This document shows positions 10,161 through 21,118 of a stretch of 64,000 nucleotides of DNA, piece by piece. This DNA comes from Pinus tabuliformis (taxonomy: Eukaryota > Streptophyta > Pinopsida > Pinales > Pinaceae). The stretch lies in assembly GCA_031772625.1 (NCBI GenBank), contig CM062808.1, positions 142,702,605 through 142,766,604 on the forward strand. Reading direction: 5' to 3'. Every line of letters begins with the position of its first letter. Positions within the stretch are counted from its first letter, which is position 1. Both the position numbers and the translations under genes were made by a program. A model generated the notes under the pieces. The model saw nothing but the letters and a program-made list of their open reading frames with translations. It did not search any database and had not been told where the DNA came from.

Positions 10161-11200
10161 TGGATCTGAAAGTTTCGAGGATAGTTCCTATCTCAAGTCA
10201 ACCTCGTTTAAAAAATGAAATAAAGAGTAAAGAGGATAGTTCTTTACGATGTCAACCTCATTAAAAAATGAAATGTCCCCTTAAGATTTAGAGGACATAT
10301 GCCTCGTCTGCATTTTTATGCTGGGGGCATCAAGATCGAGCAGTTTTAGCAATGTTCATGCTCGTTAAAAAATAAACGCAAGATCCGAGCAGTTTTAGCG
10401 CATAGTTCATGCTCGTTAAAAAATAAACATAAGTTGTGAGCAATCTTCCCCTAGAGTTCAAGCTCACTCAGGAAAATGAACCGGTAAATAACCTTGGTAA
10501 ATGTAACCTTTGACTGCCATATTAAAAGCCCTTGGTCGTGTTTATATGCCACCACCTCCATCCGTTCATTTGGCCAATCGTTCATCTCCATATGATTGTT
10601 TACCCATTTTGAGGAACAGCTGCGAAGAGTGATTTCACTTAGCCATCCTTGTGACACTGCCGTGATTGGAATATTCCAACCTGTACCTGGAATCTGCTGC
10701 TGCCCTGTTCATCACTCATTCCTCAAAAGATGAGTCTTCTTTGAGCTCTTTTCACTGACTCGTAAAATATGAAAAGTTTGCCGAGTTTTGGCCTTCCAGC
10801 TCGTTAAAGCAACCGGAAAGCTATCCCTCTAGATTTTAATCTTTTTGGACCTGAGGGATTATTACACAAAAAGATCGAGCGCTTGTTTTGTTCGGCTCGT
10901 TAAAGAAATCGAAAACTCATCCCTTCTGTATTGTTTTATACTTTTTCAGACCTAAGGGATTAGATGACGAAAAAGGAATTCTGGAGTTGACTTTATGTAC
11001 CTTTTCAGACTCTCTAAAAATGAAAAGGACCGAGTTATCCTTGTCGTTAGACTCGTTAAATTCATTAAATAGCGACAAACTTGTCTTTAGACGAGAACGA
11101 GTTTCCCTATCGCTAGGCTCGTTAAAACATAGCGATGGGCTTGCCCGAAGGGCAGGTTATAGAACAAGCATATGTTATCCTCCTCAAGCTTGACAAAAAT
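10161..11200 (+). repeat. E1 3' tail: array of stem-loops ending CTCG-TTAAA
   Basis: A series of degenerate units, each with a short stem and an A-rich linker. Stems: CGAGG/CCTCG (10176-10206), GAGG/CCTC (10232-10259), CGAGCA/TGCTCG (10337-10364 and 10386-10415), GTGAGC/GCTCAC (10436-10467), CGAG/CTCG (10782-10803), CGAGC/GCTCG (10876-10899), CGAGT/ACTCG (11031-11055), CGAG/CTCG (11098-11121). Most are followed directly by TTAAA and then A-rich sequence such as AAATGAAA or AAATAAAC. The base pair after CGAG varies (G-C, C-G, T-A) while pairing is kept. The same array occurs in E2 on the other strand. Small open frames here, for example 10888-11193, are by-products. Confidence 0.7.
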
Positions 11201-12270
11201 AAAGAGGTACTGGTCAGCAATGACTGGGGAAAAATTGGGAGAACCTCACAGCTTTAATGGTAGCAAGTCGCTCTTGAACATGACACTTTGTCCTCCGTAT
11301 CACATCGGGTTGGGTTGTTTCATTCACCGGTCTCATCACCATGGTCCTCGCCACACCATCCACATTTGGGGTAATGCTACCGATCCATCACATCAGTGTC
11401 GTTATATGTTCAAGAGATGTCGTTCTGCAAAGAGTCAACCGTGTCCCATCCACTGCCATACATTGTCTTTCATCCATTTCATGACCGCCACCCTGAATCA
11501 TACATCACAGTTTGTTTTCACCTCATCACAATCACTAGCTCCGTTCCGTGTCAATGATGTGGGATTCATTAAGGCCCTCCTTTGACGAATCGCTCCTTGT
11601 CGACATCAGCTCATTATCCAAGGAGTTGATCTAGGAACACCCCCTTCAGTACTTTGAAGCTTGCATGCCTCAATGGCAAGTTTCTCACTTCCGGCGACAG
11701 GTATACATCAATGACCTTCGACCAGAAGATTTTGCATGGTGGTCGACGCCAAGTCCTTTATTCCCATCATGTGAATTGTACTGCTGTACCTTGAGGGTCA
11801 TCATCCTTATCGGTGATTCCTCTCGCGCTTGTTAACGGTTTACATCATTGACCAGTAATCAAGCGATGTCTTTCCATGTTCGACTTCAAGAAATTCTCAC
11901 ATGGATCGACTTGTACATCGAGTGAAGATCGGAAGAGATTGAAGACCCCGGATCTAGTTTCATCCATCTGGGCTGCGATATATATTCAGGATATAAAGAC
12001 ATTTGATATGTACATCATTGCAGCAGATGATCATCCTTCTCAAAGGATGATAATTTCAGCAGAGAATTATCAGTCTAACATCAGACGATCGTTTGTTCTA
12101 TGTACCAAAATGAATTTATAAAGCTGAGCATGGGAATGCCCGCCTCAGCTAGATCATGAAAAAGTATGAAAAATAATGTATTGTATTGTATCTTATTACA
12201 GGACACTTCTCAGCAGATTGAATGAACTTCGGATCCTCCTAATAAAGCATTTCACCCGATAAACGACCTC
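11201..12270 (+). other. E1 distal 3' untranslated region
   Basis: Non-coding, and similar throughout to 52230-53330 of E2 in reverse orientation. A 137-codon frame at 11172-11585 has a partner in E2 (53331-52972) but contains no motif and drifts in frame, so I take it as chance. Confidence 0.6.
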
Positions 12271-12287
12271 ATACTTTAGGGGGCATC
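12271..12287 (+). promoter_or_regulatory. E1 polypurine tract region
   Basis: ATACTTTAGGGGGCATC directly precedes the 3' LTR. E2 has TTTAGGGGGCAAC and the LTR at 29928 has TTAAGGGGCATC in the same place. The G-run is four bases short of the LTR, unlike the longer tract of H1. It would prime plus-strand DNA synthesis. Confidence 0.65.
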
Positions 12288-13353
12288 TGTTATAGACAAT
12301 TTTGTGCCTTGCAGCATCAGGCATGAATTGTCAATAATCCAAGGGATCCAAAGTTCCCTAAACATGATGTTCCTACCCCTAGAGGAACAAGGTCAGCAAA
12401 CCAACAGCTCTCAGATCAGTTCTCCACCTGAAAACACTCAAAAACAAGCAATCCTGAAATCAAAGCAGGTGCTCCACTAGGTTTCTGCGCTGAAACTCAG
12501 TTGCTCCATGGTGTACCTGCGTTGCAAAGCAAGTGGAACAAAGGCCACCTGCGCTGAGCGAGATGGGACAAGTGGCACACTGAGTCATTGCTCTGGAATC
12601 TTCCAAAAATGACACTTGGATCAGGTATTTCGCCTTGTGATGAGTCAGAGGCTCTGTTTCTCCAAGTGGAAGCAAGGTTCTCCAAGTAGACTCAAGAACT
12701 GAAGATCAACTAAAGATTAACTGAAGAGAGAGAGGACACAAGGCAGCTACACATCAGTTGCAAGCTGACTCATCCTTTCTCAATTCATCTATATATTGAG
12801 CTCTCTCCTATGAGCTCAGGAGGCTGGAATTTTGTGCAAAGTAATGATATGTTGTTGGTTTCACTATAGAACTATTGGGTGATTGCTTGAAGGAGGTGAA
12901 GAGGAGAAATTCTTTCTGCTGGGAGCTGTTGCTGGATTAGGGCCTTCAATGGTTGTAACACTCTCAGAACTTTACTTCTTCTATTAATAAAAGCTATTGA
13001 GGTTCTTCTATATGCACTTGTTTCAATGATGTGTTGTGATAATTGTATATTTGATTTATGCTAATCCTCGAATCAGTTATGATTGCATGCTTCTTGTAGT
13101 TCTCTTCTTCGTTATTTTGTAGGATCTCATTGTAGCTGGGCCAGCAAAAGAGCAAGGAGCTGGGAGCAAGCAAGCAAAGAGAAGAGTTTGGATTCGACAT
13201 TAAGCGCAAGGCAACGGTTAGTGCATTTCTTCATTCTCTCTTGCTTTCATAAAGAAGTAAACCTTAAGTATCTTTCTTTACAGTTGTTGCTGAGGTACTA
13301 TCACCCTTAGAGTGGGATAGGGTCATCCGAGTCGGATACTTTTCCCTACAACA
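12288..13353 (+). repeat. E1 3' LTR
   Basis: 1066 bp, matching 4508-5573 apart from about seven substitutions. It keeps the TATA block (about 12789), AATAAA (12986-12991) and two ACCTGCGYTG copies (12515, 12547). It is followed by the CATGG target duplication. Confidence 0.92.
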
Positions 13354-13463
13354 CATGGGTGGGTAGATACCATGGGTGGACCTCACTTACAATACCATGG
13401 GTGGATGCAACTTACAATACCATGGGTAGATAAATGCCTTAGGTGGATAAATACCATGGGTGG
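13354..13463 (-). repeat. H1 left LTR, piece 2: CCATGGGTGG tandem repeat
   Basis: A short stretch between E1 and E3 made of degenerate units containing ATACCATGGGTGGA. It matches 22517-22620 of the intact right LTR. Both neighbouring elements inserted within such units. Confidence 0.8.
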
Positions 13464-14326
13464 TGTTGGGACATGGTCCCCTAGGGTTAAATTTTGCAAA
13501 GTTTTGGCAAATATTGTAAAATTTCCACATTTTGAGGAGCGGATCGCGAGTAGCGTAGGTCGATAGGAGTCAAAAGGGATTTAGGAAGGTCAAAGCTCCT
13601 TAGTTGTTAAGAGTTAAGATGTTTTGTGATCCACTCATGGTTCATGGACCATGGTATTGTAATGAAGAATGATATAAAAGGAATCATAGAGAGTCATAGA
13701 GAAAGAAATCAAGGAACGAATAGCACATAAAGAAATGTTTTGAGTATGTTTCTATACTTAGGCAAAGGGGAAGGCTCCTGTAGTTGTGTGCACGGAGACC
13801 TTGGTAAGTCCGCAGTTGTGTGCGCGGGCCCCTATAGCTGTGTACGCAGGGTTGGAAGAGTATGTAATTGAAGATATAAGCATACTAAAGGTTGTTCTAA
13901 AGAATTATCTGTGTATTTATGTATCATTGCTTATCTTTGAATTTACTGTATGTTTTGATCCGTTTAATGCAATTAATCCTAAATAGTACTTAATAGATGC
14001 GTGAAGCGGTAGATTTGCTTATTTACATGTTGTTATGAATGATTAGCGTAATTGGTGAAGGGTTTAGATATGCTAACTGTTAGTTGATGTAAATTTCGAT
14101 TTGTAAGGGTTAGGGTTCACGAAGGTCAGTGTAGAGCCCTAATTTTAATAGAAACACATCACATAGTCCTTTGGATGCAGAATCCTAGTTCTAGCATCCC
14201 CCAATATTGCCTCGAGTGAGACTATAGTCTGCACTACGCGGATTGTTGCCAAAAGTGCCGGTAGTGTAGGGTTTTTTTGGTTACTGAAAAACTCTAAACC
14301 TGGGTCCAAGCCCCCTCAAGCCAACA
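13464..14326 (+). repeat. E3 5' LTR
   Basis: 863 bp. A TATA box (TATAAAAG, 13673-13680) lies just after an inverted repeat at 13634-13655 (CATGGTTCATGGACCATGG core), a form of the palindrome seen in the LTRs of G2 and at 31773. The pieces CGCAGTTGTGTGCGCGG and similar occur in tandem near 13790-13850. Confidence 0.85.
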
Positions 14327-14338
14327 AATGGTTCCATT

Positions 14339-15496
14339 GATGGGACTTATATAAATGGGACTAGGTGAAGTTCTCCGTAGGTATATCCCAGATTATGAAC
14401 GACAAAGTATCCTCGCTGAAGAACATGGCAGAGTTGTTGGAGGACATTATGAGGGAAGAGTGACTGCACAGAAGATCCTACAAGCTGGGCTATGGTTGCC
14501 AAATGTGCACAAGTATTCCAAGGAATATACTAGGGCGTGCGATTTTTGTTAAAGAATGGGGAGGTTGTTGTGAAGGGATGAATTTCCCCTGAACCCACAA
14601 GTTTCGTTACATGAATTTGAAAAGTGGGCAATAGACTTTGTGGGACCAATTTAACCACTAGGAAAGAAGACAGGAGGAAGATACATGATTACGACGACCG
14701 AATACTTGACCAGGTGGGCTGAGGCACACCCGTGAAGGATTGTAGTGTGGCTACAACTATGAATTTCATATTTGAATACATTTTGTCTTGGCTTGGTTGC
14801 CCTAAGATTTTGATGAACGATAGGGGTTCACACTTCTTGAATGAAACAATTGCTTCTTTTGTTGAAGATTTGTAGATGTATCATCAGAAAAGCATGTCAT
14901 ACCATCCTCAAGAAAATAGAACAGTGGAAGCCTTTAATAAAATCATGGAGAATGATTTGACGAAGATGTGTAATGAAAATCAGGATGATTTGGATGTGCA
15001 CATACCAGATGGTCTTTGGGCATATAGAACTACTTGTAAGAAGTTGACTAGACAAAAATTGTTCAGACTAGTTTATGGGCAAGAGGCAGTGATGCCAATG
15101 GAGTACATCATGCCTAGTTTGAGGATTGTTGCAGTCACAAAGATGGTAGATTGGGATACCATGGAAGAATGCCTCGCGCAGATAGTTGAGTTGGAAGAAG
15201 ATTGCCTCCTGGAAGGTTTTCATCAGCAGGTACAGAAGGCTCGCGAAAATGTGTGGCATGATCGACACATTAAGCAACGCACCTTTAAAATTGGAGATTT
15301 AGTGCTACCGTATGATACCAAGTTTACGAAGTTTCCAGGAAAATTTCAGATGCATTGGTTGGGGCCATACATCGTTAAGGAAATTATGAGTGGAGGTGCA
15401 GTTCAGCTCGAAAAGTTGTACGAGGATTTGTTTCCAGGAAAAATTAGTGGGAGCCAATTAAAGCTATATAGGGGTGATCTTACCCCTGTGCAATGA
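14339..15496 (+). pseudogene. Gypsy integrase (E3), frameshifted
   Basis: The first frame (14355-14552) gives the zinc-binding domain, with His-His-Cys-Cys in order (EEH, GGH, ACDFC). A decayed core follows: WAIDFVGP holds the first catalytic Asp near 14635, NDRGSHF the second near 14817, and the intact frame 14876-15496 has ENRTVEAFNK with the catalytic Glu. After LWAYRTTCKK and LVYGQEAVMP comes a C-terminal domain with FKIGDLVLPYD and WLGPYIVKEI, the GPY module. Stops and frameshifts between 14550 and 14876 make it inactive. Integrase would join element cDNA to host DNA. The G2 remnant at 44740-45434 is its close relative. Confidence 0.85.
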
Positions 15497-16044
15497 CTAC
15501 ATGGAGGTAGGAAAATCTTAGTACTCTAGTAAGTTGTAAGGAAGTGCGAGACTATAACTATGTTTCCAAAAGGATAGTTTGGTGAAGTGAATGGATTGCA
15601 TGACGAATAGAGGAAAGGCATAGAGGGGAGCTACGATGAAGGAGCTGCAATAGCATGGTGGGTATCTCACAGCTTGGCTAAAAAGTGACTATTGGAAGAA
15701 CTGTAGATGATTGGATGGCTATTTTTCTGTTAAAGGGAGCGGGGGGAGAGCATTTAAGGAGCATATCTTTGGAAATATGACGCCAAAAGAGCATTAATGA
15801 TCGATATCTGGAGGGAAAAAATGGAATTGAATACAAAATGGGCTATAAATATAACATCTTGCTCCACATTTGAACACTTTTATTCCAGATAAATTGATTT
15901 GAGCTTTTGCGCCTTAGTTTGCACCAACACAATTTCTGCACGTCTGGAGGGAATTGGAAGGAGACTTGAGAGAAGTTTGCATAGCATAGACTTGGGTGGG
16001 AGGGGAATTTAACTGAGTGGTAGAAAGAAAGATTCTAGGAGCAA
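15497..16044. other. Spacer between E3 integrase and third ORF
   Basis: No frame longer than a few dozen codons and no motif. AATGGGCTATAAATATAAC near 15838 holds a TATA-like sequence about 200 bp before the third ORF; it could be a chance match or an internal promoter. Confidence 0.4.
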
Positions 16045-18960
16045 ATGACTGCAACAAAACTTGTGCCTACCACAACACCTAGGTCGTTGAGGCCTAAACC
16101 CACTGCCTCTGTGATAGGAGAAAAGAAGCGCCAACAAGCACCAGTGTGGTAATCGGTGCATAAGAATGCAACAGAGGTCAGACAGAAGGGTCGGATGGAT
16201 AGGAGCAAGAAGCTAACAAAACCCTCGAACTTAGATTAGGAAGAGTTAAATATGGGTGTTGAAGAGATTGATGCTGATGAAATAGTGCCGATTACTCTTC
16301 TACCACCTTATGTGCCCCTTAGGAAATCAACAACCAATGTGACTAAGGAACCAGACTTAGGAAAATTGCAGGTCTCCACGCCATTTCTGTCGGAGGAGGT
16401 ACCTTTTAAGGGAAATTTATTGGCCGAGATATCATTTTTTAAGATGGAAAATTGGGACCTGGGTGATCAGGTGAAGTTCCCATAATTAGAACCGAGCAAA
16501 TATCTAAAGAAGGTCTACTATGAGGAGTCAGATGTTATACGACTTGAGCTAATGAAGTGGGAAATCGAAATTGAGTGCGCAGGGTTGCTCAACATGTTTT
16601 GGGTGCAACATTTTAGTTGCAACACCATTAATAGTATCTGTGTGCATCAATTATTGACGTTGGTTCACGATCGGTGCCTTTGGTTGGGAGGGCCCATTCT
16701 AATTACTGACATGTTGATCCACCAAAAACATTGTTGCCTTATCAAAGCAAGAACCCTGCAGAAGATTTTGTAGGGAAATCACAGGAGAAGAAGCTGGAAG
16801 ACTAGATGAAGAGAAACTTTGGGTTGGTGAAGGAGTCGTGTAGCTATGTGATTAGCTCCATATCAGATGGCACTATGTAGTTTGCTGGACAAATTTTGGC
16901 TGGAAAGATAATGAGTTCTCAGAAGATTCTCGCAAAGCCCGAGACGATGATAAGAAATTCCACTGCGCGTGACTACTTCTGCAGATCGTGCTAGTGACAT
17001 GGAGGATGCCTTAGGAGAGTCAGTTCCCACACATGATCCAAACTTATGTGAGGCTATGAAATTTGCCTCGTTATGGGTGACGAAGGATCCTGAACCCATC
17101 ATGGAGACAAAGATATTCTAGGTCTATTTGAGTTTGAGTTGTGGATGGTGATCAACAATGATCGCGTTTATCACCAATATTACACGTGTAGTATGCTAAC
17201 ATTGCAGACTTCAAGGAGAAATTTCACAATCTATTTATCCGCGCAATGAAGGATGCCATGAGCACATGGCATAAGTTGACATACTTAGTTAGAGAAGATG
17301 ATATTATGGGGGTGATCAGCAAATGGCTTAGCGAATGGCTCACCCCATCGGATGCAGGCGAAGAAACCAGTAATGTTGTAGAAGGAACGACTACGAAAGC
17401 AAGAGCGGAAGACAAGAAGAAAGAATAAGAGAAAGATTCTATGAAAGAAAAGGCCGCGTAGCAAAAAGAGGCCTCTAAAAAGGAGAAATAAGCATTGAAA
17501 GAAAAATTTTCTGCAAAAGAGACGAACATGCCAAAGGAGAAAGTTGCAACCATGTTGCAAGACATTAATGACCTCGACGAACCTGAAATGGAGTGCACCG
17601 ATGTGGAGGTCGAGACTCAACATGAAGAGGAAAATGGTTTAAACTTGGAGCCCCCCTTCATACTCAATAATAGGTAGAAGCAGAGTTTCATAGGACTTCG
17701 CAAGAAGCAGAAGTCCGGCAGGTCTGCGAGTGCGACACCATTGGTCCTCATGGAGGGGGACCTTGATGAGATTGGTGATGTGGGCCATAGCACTACAGAA
17801 ACTATTTGGGGACACATTGAGGACTATTACCATCAGGCATTGGACAAGGTATAACAGGGTCTGAGGGAATTGCAGGTCCAAAAAGGGGTAATTCAAACAA
17901 GCGTAAGACAAGCAAGGCTGAAGCAAGCGAGTGTCAAAGCCTCAACAATGGAGATCACCACAAACCTTTACAAAGTGTAGTTACTAGAGTGATCCTTGCA
18001 CGTTGAGACTTCAGAGGGTATGGCACGCCCATTGCATTTGAATAATTTAAGCCTTAACCTTGTGGCGCTTCCCATTCAGCCATTGCATGAGCTACATCAA
18101 GGAGTATCAAATGAGCTCAAGGTCCAAGAGAAATAGGCGTTACTGATTATCAGTGAAGTCAAGAGTAAAAACCAACAAATGTTTGAGGAAAAGGGACTGG
18201 TGCTCAAATAACAAGATGAGGTCATTGCGTGTAGTCATTAGCGCTAACATAGGTTTGTAGTGAGCTTGCCGAGCTCCAAATTCTAGTAGAAGCAACCTCC
18301 GTAGAGAAAATCAAGAAGTTAGTTGTTGCAGTGAATGAGTCAAAAGGGGAAATTGGCAAGGTCTTCTTTGAGTTGTAGCTGTAGATATTTGAGCTTCAAC
18401 TTAAGCTGTAGCCAACCACTCCAACAAAAGTTAGAGAGCAGTGTGAGGTTGATATTAAAGAGAATATGACTACTCTAGAAGCTCCTGTCAAGGATTGTAG
18501 CCAATTATTTGAGCAAATGATGGAGATGTGGACCTCGGTGCAGGAGGATCCAAACTTGCCGAAAATTGAAGCTGACATCCGAGAAAAATGGGTGCATTTT
18601 GATGAGATCAGGGAAACAACGCAGACCTTAGCACTAATGCAAAGGTTCAATAGACTACAGGAGGGAAAGTTCATCCAGACCTAGATTGATGAGTTGTGTC
18701 GGAAGGCATCCATCTTATCCTTAAGGACGCAACCTTGGGCTGATGAGGAAAGCCAACTCTTAGAGATAGTTTAGTGCAAGTTGAAGGCTATGCAATAGAC
18801 ACAGAAAACCATGGGCCTTACAGTTGAAGGTCCAACTATAGAGAAACTAATTGAGGAAGTTCATGAGGCTGCTAGACAGGGAACGAAAAATATTCAGGCA
18901 TTGATGACCGAGTTTAGTGGTCTGTAAGCAAAGATCAAGGAAACATCAACAAAGTGACTC
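16045..18960 (+). pseudogene. E3 third ORF downstream of integrase (degenerate, coiled-coil rich)
   Basis: An ATG at 16045 opens a frame that can be followed, through several TAG/TAA stops and frameshifts, to within 30 bp of the 3' LTR: about 970 codons. Segments: a basic N-terminus; an acidic part (16252-16485); a block with LTLVHDRCLWLGGPILITDMLIH (16620-16740, first 20 residues most conserved) with a close match in G2; a segment with HKLTYLVREDDIMGVISKWL (17250-17340), also matched in G2; a Lys/Glu-rich linker; and long Gln/Glu/Leu helices (17800-18950) that look like coiled coils. It has no known enzyme motif. Its place corresponds to that of env-like or additional ORFs in some plant Gypsy lineages. 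I do not assign a function. Confidence 0.65.
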
Positions 18961-18979
18961 AGGACGAGTCATGAATTTG

Positions 18980-18990
18980 TGTTGGGGGTC
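18980..18990 (+). promoter_or_regulatory. E3 polypurine tract
   Basis: TGTTGGGGGTC ends at the LTR start. The minus-strand element G2 has GTTGGGGGCT at the same place, so the tract is characteristic of this family. Confidence 0.6.
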
Positions 18991-19852
18991 TGTTGGGATA
19001 GGGTCCCCTGGGGTTAAATTTTGTAAAGTTGTGGTAAATATTGTAAAGTCTCCTAATTTTGAGGAGCGGAGCGCAAATAGCGTAGGTTGATAGGAGTCAA
19101 AGGGGCTTTAGGAAGGTCAAAGCCCCTTAGTTGTTAAGAGTTAAGCTATTTTTTATCCGCCCATGGTTTGCGGACCATGGTATTGTAATGAAGAATGATA
19201 TAAAAGGAGTCATAAAGAGTCACAGAGAAAGTAATCAAGGATGAAGAGCATAGAAAGGAAAGTTTTGAGTCTATTTCTGTACTTAGGTGAAGGGCAAGGC
19301 TCCTTCAGATGTGTGGCGGGGACCTTGGTAAGTCCGCAGCTGAGTGCACGGGCCCCTACAGATGTGTGCACAGGGTTGGAAGAGTCTATAATAGAAGATC
19401 TAAGCATAATAAAGGCTATTTTGAAGAATTATCTATGTATCTGTATGTTATTGTTTATATATGAATTTAATGTATTATTGATCTATTGACTATAATTTAT
19501 CATGAAAAGTACTTAATAGATGAGAAAAATAAGTAGATATGTTTATTTATATGATGCTATGAATGATTAGCGCAATCGGTGAAGGGTTTAGATTTGCTAA
19601 CTGTTAGTTGTTGTAAATTCTGATTTTTAAGGGTTAGGGTTCGCGAAGGTTAGGATAAAGCTCTAAGTTTAACAGAAAAACATCATATAATCCTTTGGAT
19701 GCAGAAACATGGTTCTAACATCCCCCAATACTACCTTGGGTGAGGCTATAGCCTGCGCTACGTGGGTTGTTTCCAAAAGGGATAGTAGTGTAGGGTTTTG
19801 TTGGTTAGTGCAACTAATTCTGAACCTGGGTCCAAGCCCCCTCAAGCCAACA
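18991..19852 (+). repeat. E3 3' LTR
   Basis: 862 bp, paired with 13464-14326. It has the better preserved palindrome CCCATGGTTTGCGGACCATGG (starting 19160) upstream of GATATAAAAG. It is followed by AGTGG. Confidence 0.85.
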
Positions 19853-19951
19853 AGTGGATGCCACTTACAATACCATGGGTATACTCTATGAGTGGATAAA
19901 TACCATGGGTCAATGAATACCATGGGTGGATGCCAACTTCCATTCAGATCA
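19853..19951 (-). repeat. H1 left LTR, piece 3
   Basis: Matches 22660-22749, including the last CCATGGGTGGATGCCAA unit and the LTR end CAGATCA at 19951. The polypurine tract of H1 follows on the minus strand (19952-19965). Confidence 0.85.
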
Positions 19952-20052
19952 TTCCTCCCTCCTTAAGAATAAATGGTCTCGATTACGTGAAGTTCCCTCC
20001 TAAGAAGCATTTTTTGAATATGAAGAGAAATTGAAGAGAATGGTTTTGTGTG

Positions 20053-21117
20053 TGTTATAGACATTTTTGTGCCTCGCATCATGGAGCATGAAATGTCAAT
20101 AATCACAGGGATCCTCAGTCCCTAAACATGTTGTTCTTACCCCTAAAAGAACAAGGTCATCAAACAACAACACTTCCAATCAGTTCTCCACCTGAAAACA
20201 CTTCAAAACAGGCTTATTTTGGATCATGTCAGCTGCTTAACTGAGCTTCTGCGCTGTAATGCAACTGTCCCACTCTGTACCTGCGCTGGAAGTCAAAAGT
20301 AATGAAGGCTACCTGCGCTGGGCGAGATTGGCCAAGTGGCACAGTCATCCTGCAAGGTGTCAACTGCCCAGGAAGCTTCCAAACTGACACTTGGTTCATC
20401 AGATTCGCCTTGTGATGAGTAAGAGGTACTTGATCACCATGTGTAACCAAGGATCTCCAAGTGGACTCAAGAACTGAAGATTAACTGAAGAGGGAGAGGA
20501 CACTAGTCAGCTCTATGCCAGCCTCAAGCTGACTCATCCTCTCTTCTTCTCTCCTATATATAGAGCTCTTCTATGAGGTCTAAGGAGGCTGGAATTTTGT
20601 GTAAAGCAAGGAGGTGCTGTTGGATTACAGTTAGAGCTATTGGGTGATTGTTTTACTAGAGGTGAAGAGGAGAGTTCTTGCTGCTGGGGAGGTGCTGCTG
20701 GATTGGAGCCATCATTGGTTGTAACCTTCTCAGAACCCTGTTACTTCTATCAATAAAGTTTTGCATGTTCTCCTATATACTTGTATTGCATTGATGTATT
20801 GTATTTACATGTATATTTGATTCACTCTAATCCATGCATCAGTTATGAGTACATGTATCTTGTAGTTTCCTCTCTTGTTTTGTGCAGGACTTGTGTGTAG
20901 CTGGACCGGCAAAGAGAGCAAGGAGCTGGGAACAAGAGACAAAGAGAGAGGATCAAGATCGACTAAGCGAAGGATACCAGGTTGGTTGATCATTTCTTCC
21001 CTCTCTCTGTACTTTCATAAAGGAAAACATCAAAGCTTTACTTTCAGTTGTTGCTAAAGACTGTCACCTTTAGAGTAGGGATAGGGTCATCCGCATTGGA
21101 TACTTTTCCCCACAACA
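20053..21117 (+). mobile_element. Tat-like solo LTR
   Basis: 1065 bp from TGTTATAGAC to CCCCACAACA, with GTGTG on both sides as a perfect target duplication. No internal region or primer site follows, so it is the product of LTR-LTR recombination. It is related to the E1 and E2 LTRs and keeps a CTATATATAG TATA block (about 20552), an AATAAA signal (about 20752) and ACCTGCGCTG at 20279-20288 and 20311-20320. Confidence 0.9.
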
Positions 21118-21118
21118 G

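Larger units (their letters stand above)
4508..13353 (+). mobile_element. E1: complete Tat/Ogre-like non-autonomous LTR retrotransposon, gag only
   Basis: Two LTRs of equal length (1066 bp) begin TGTTATAGAC and end CCCTACAACA. CATGG lies directly before 4508 and directly after 13353, a perfect target duplication. The primer site after the left LTR resembles the GCCGACTCCACTGGGGA type of Tat/Ogre elements, which for Ogre is reported as matching tRNA-Arg. I count about seven differences between the LTRs, so insertion is recent relative to its surroundings. The interior holds a 1.7 kb leader, one long gag frame (7284-10160) and a 2.1 kb non-coding tail. There is no protease, reverse transcriptase, RNase H or integrase. 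It sits inside the left LTR of H1. Confidence 0.92.
13464..19852 (+). mobile_element. E3: internally deleted Gypsy element with post-integrase ORF
   Basis: LTRs at 13464-14326 and 18991-19852 begin TGTTGGGA and end AGCCAACA. They differ at roughly one site in eight, so this copy is much older than E1. The flanks are GGTGG and AGTGG, a target duplication with one mismatch. The primer site begins AATGGTTCCATTG, as at 60053 on the minus strand. The integrase zinc domain starts only about 60 bp after the left LTR, so gag, protease, RT and RNase H have been deleted. A long third ORF (16045 to about 18960) lies between integrase and the 3' LTR. It sits in the left LTR of H1. Confidence 0.85.

Noticed and set aside
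10888..11193. Possible small protein in the E1 tail, similar to 53310-53615 in E2
   Set aside because: The similarity follows from shared hairpin-array DNA. The sequence is Ser/Leu repeats produced by the units, with no independent support for coding.
10161..11200. CRISPR-like array
   Set aside because: Units are degenerate, hairpin-based and irregular in length, in a plant retroelement; no uniform repeat and unique spacers, no cas genes.
10161..11200. Hammerhead or other self-cleaving ribozymes
   Set aside because: I looked for CTGATGA with a paired GAAA strand and did not find the conserved core in the units.
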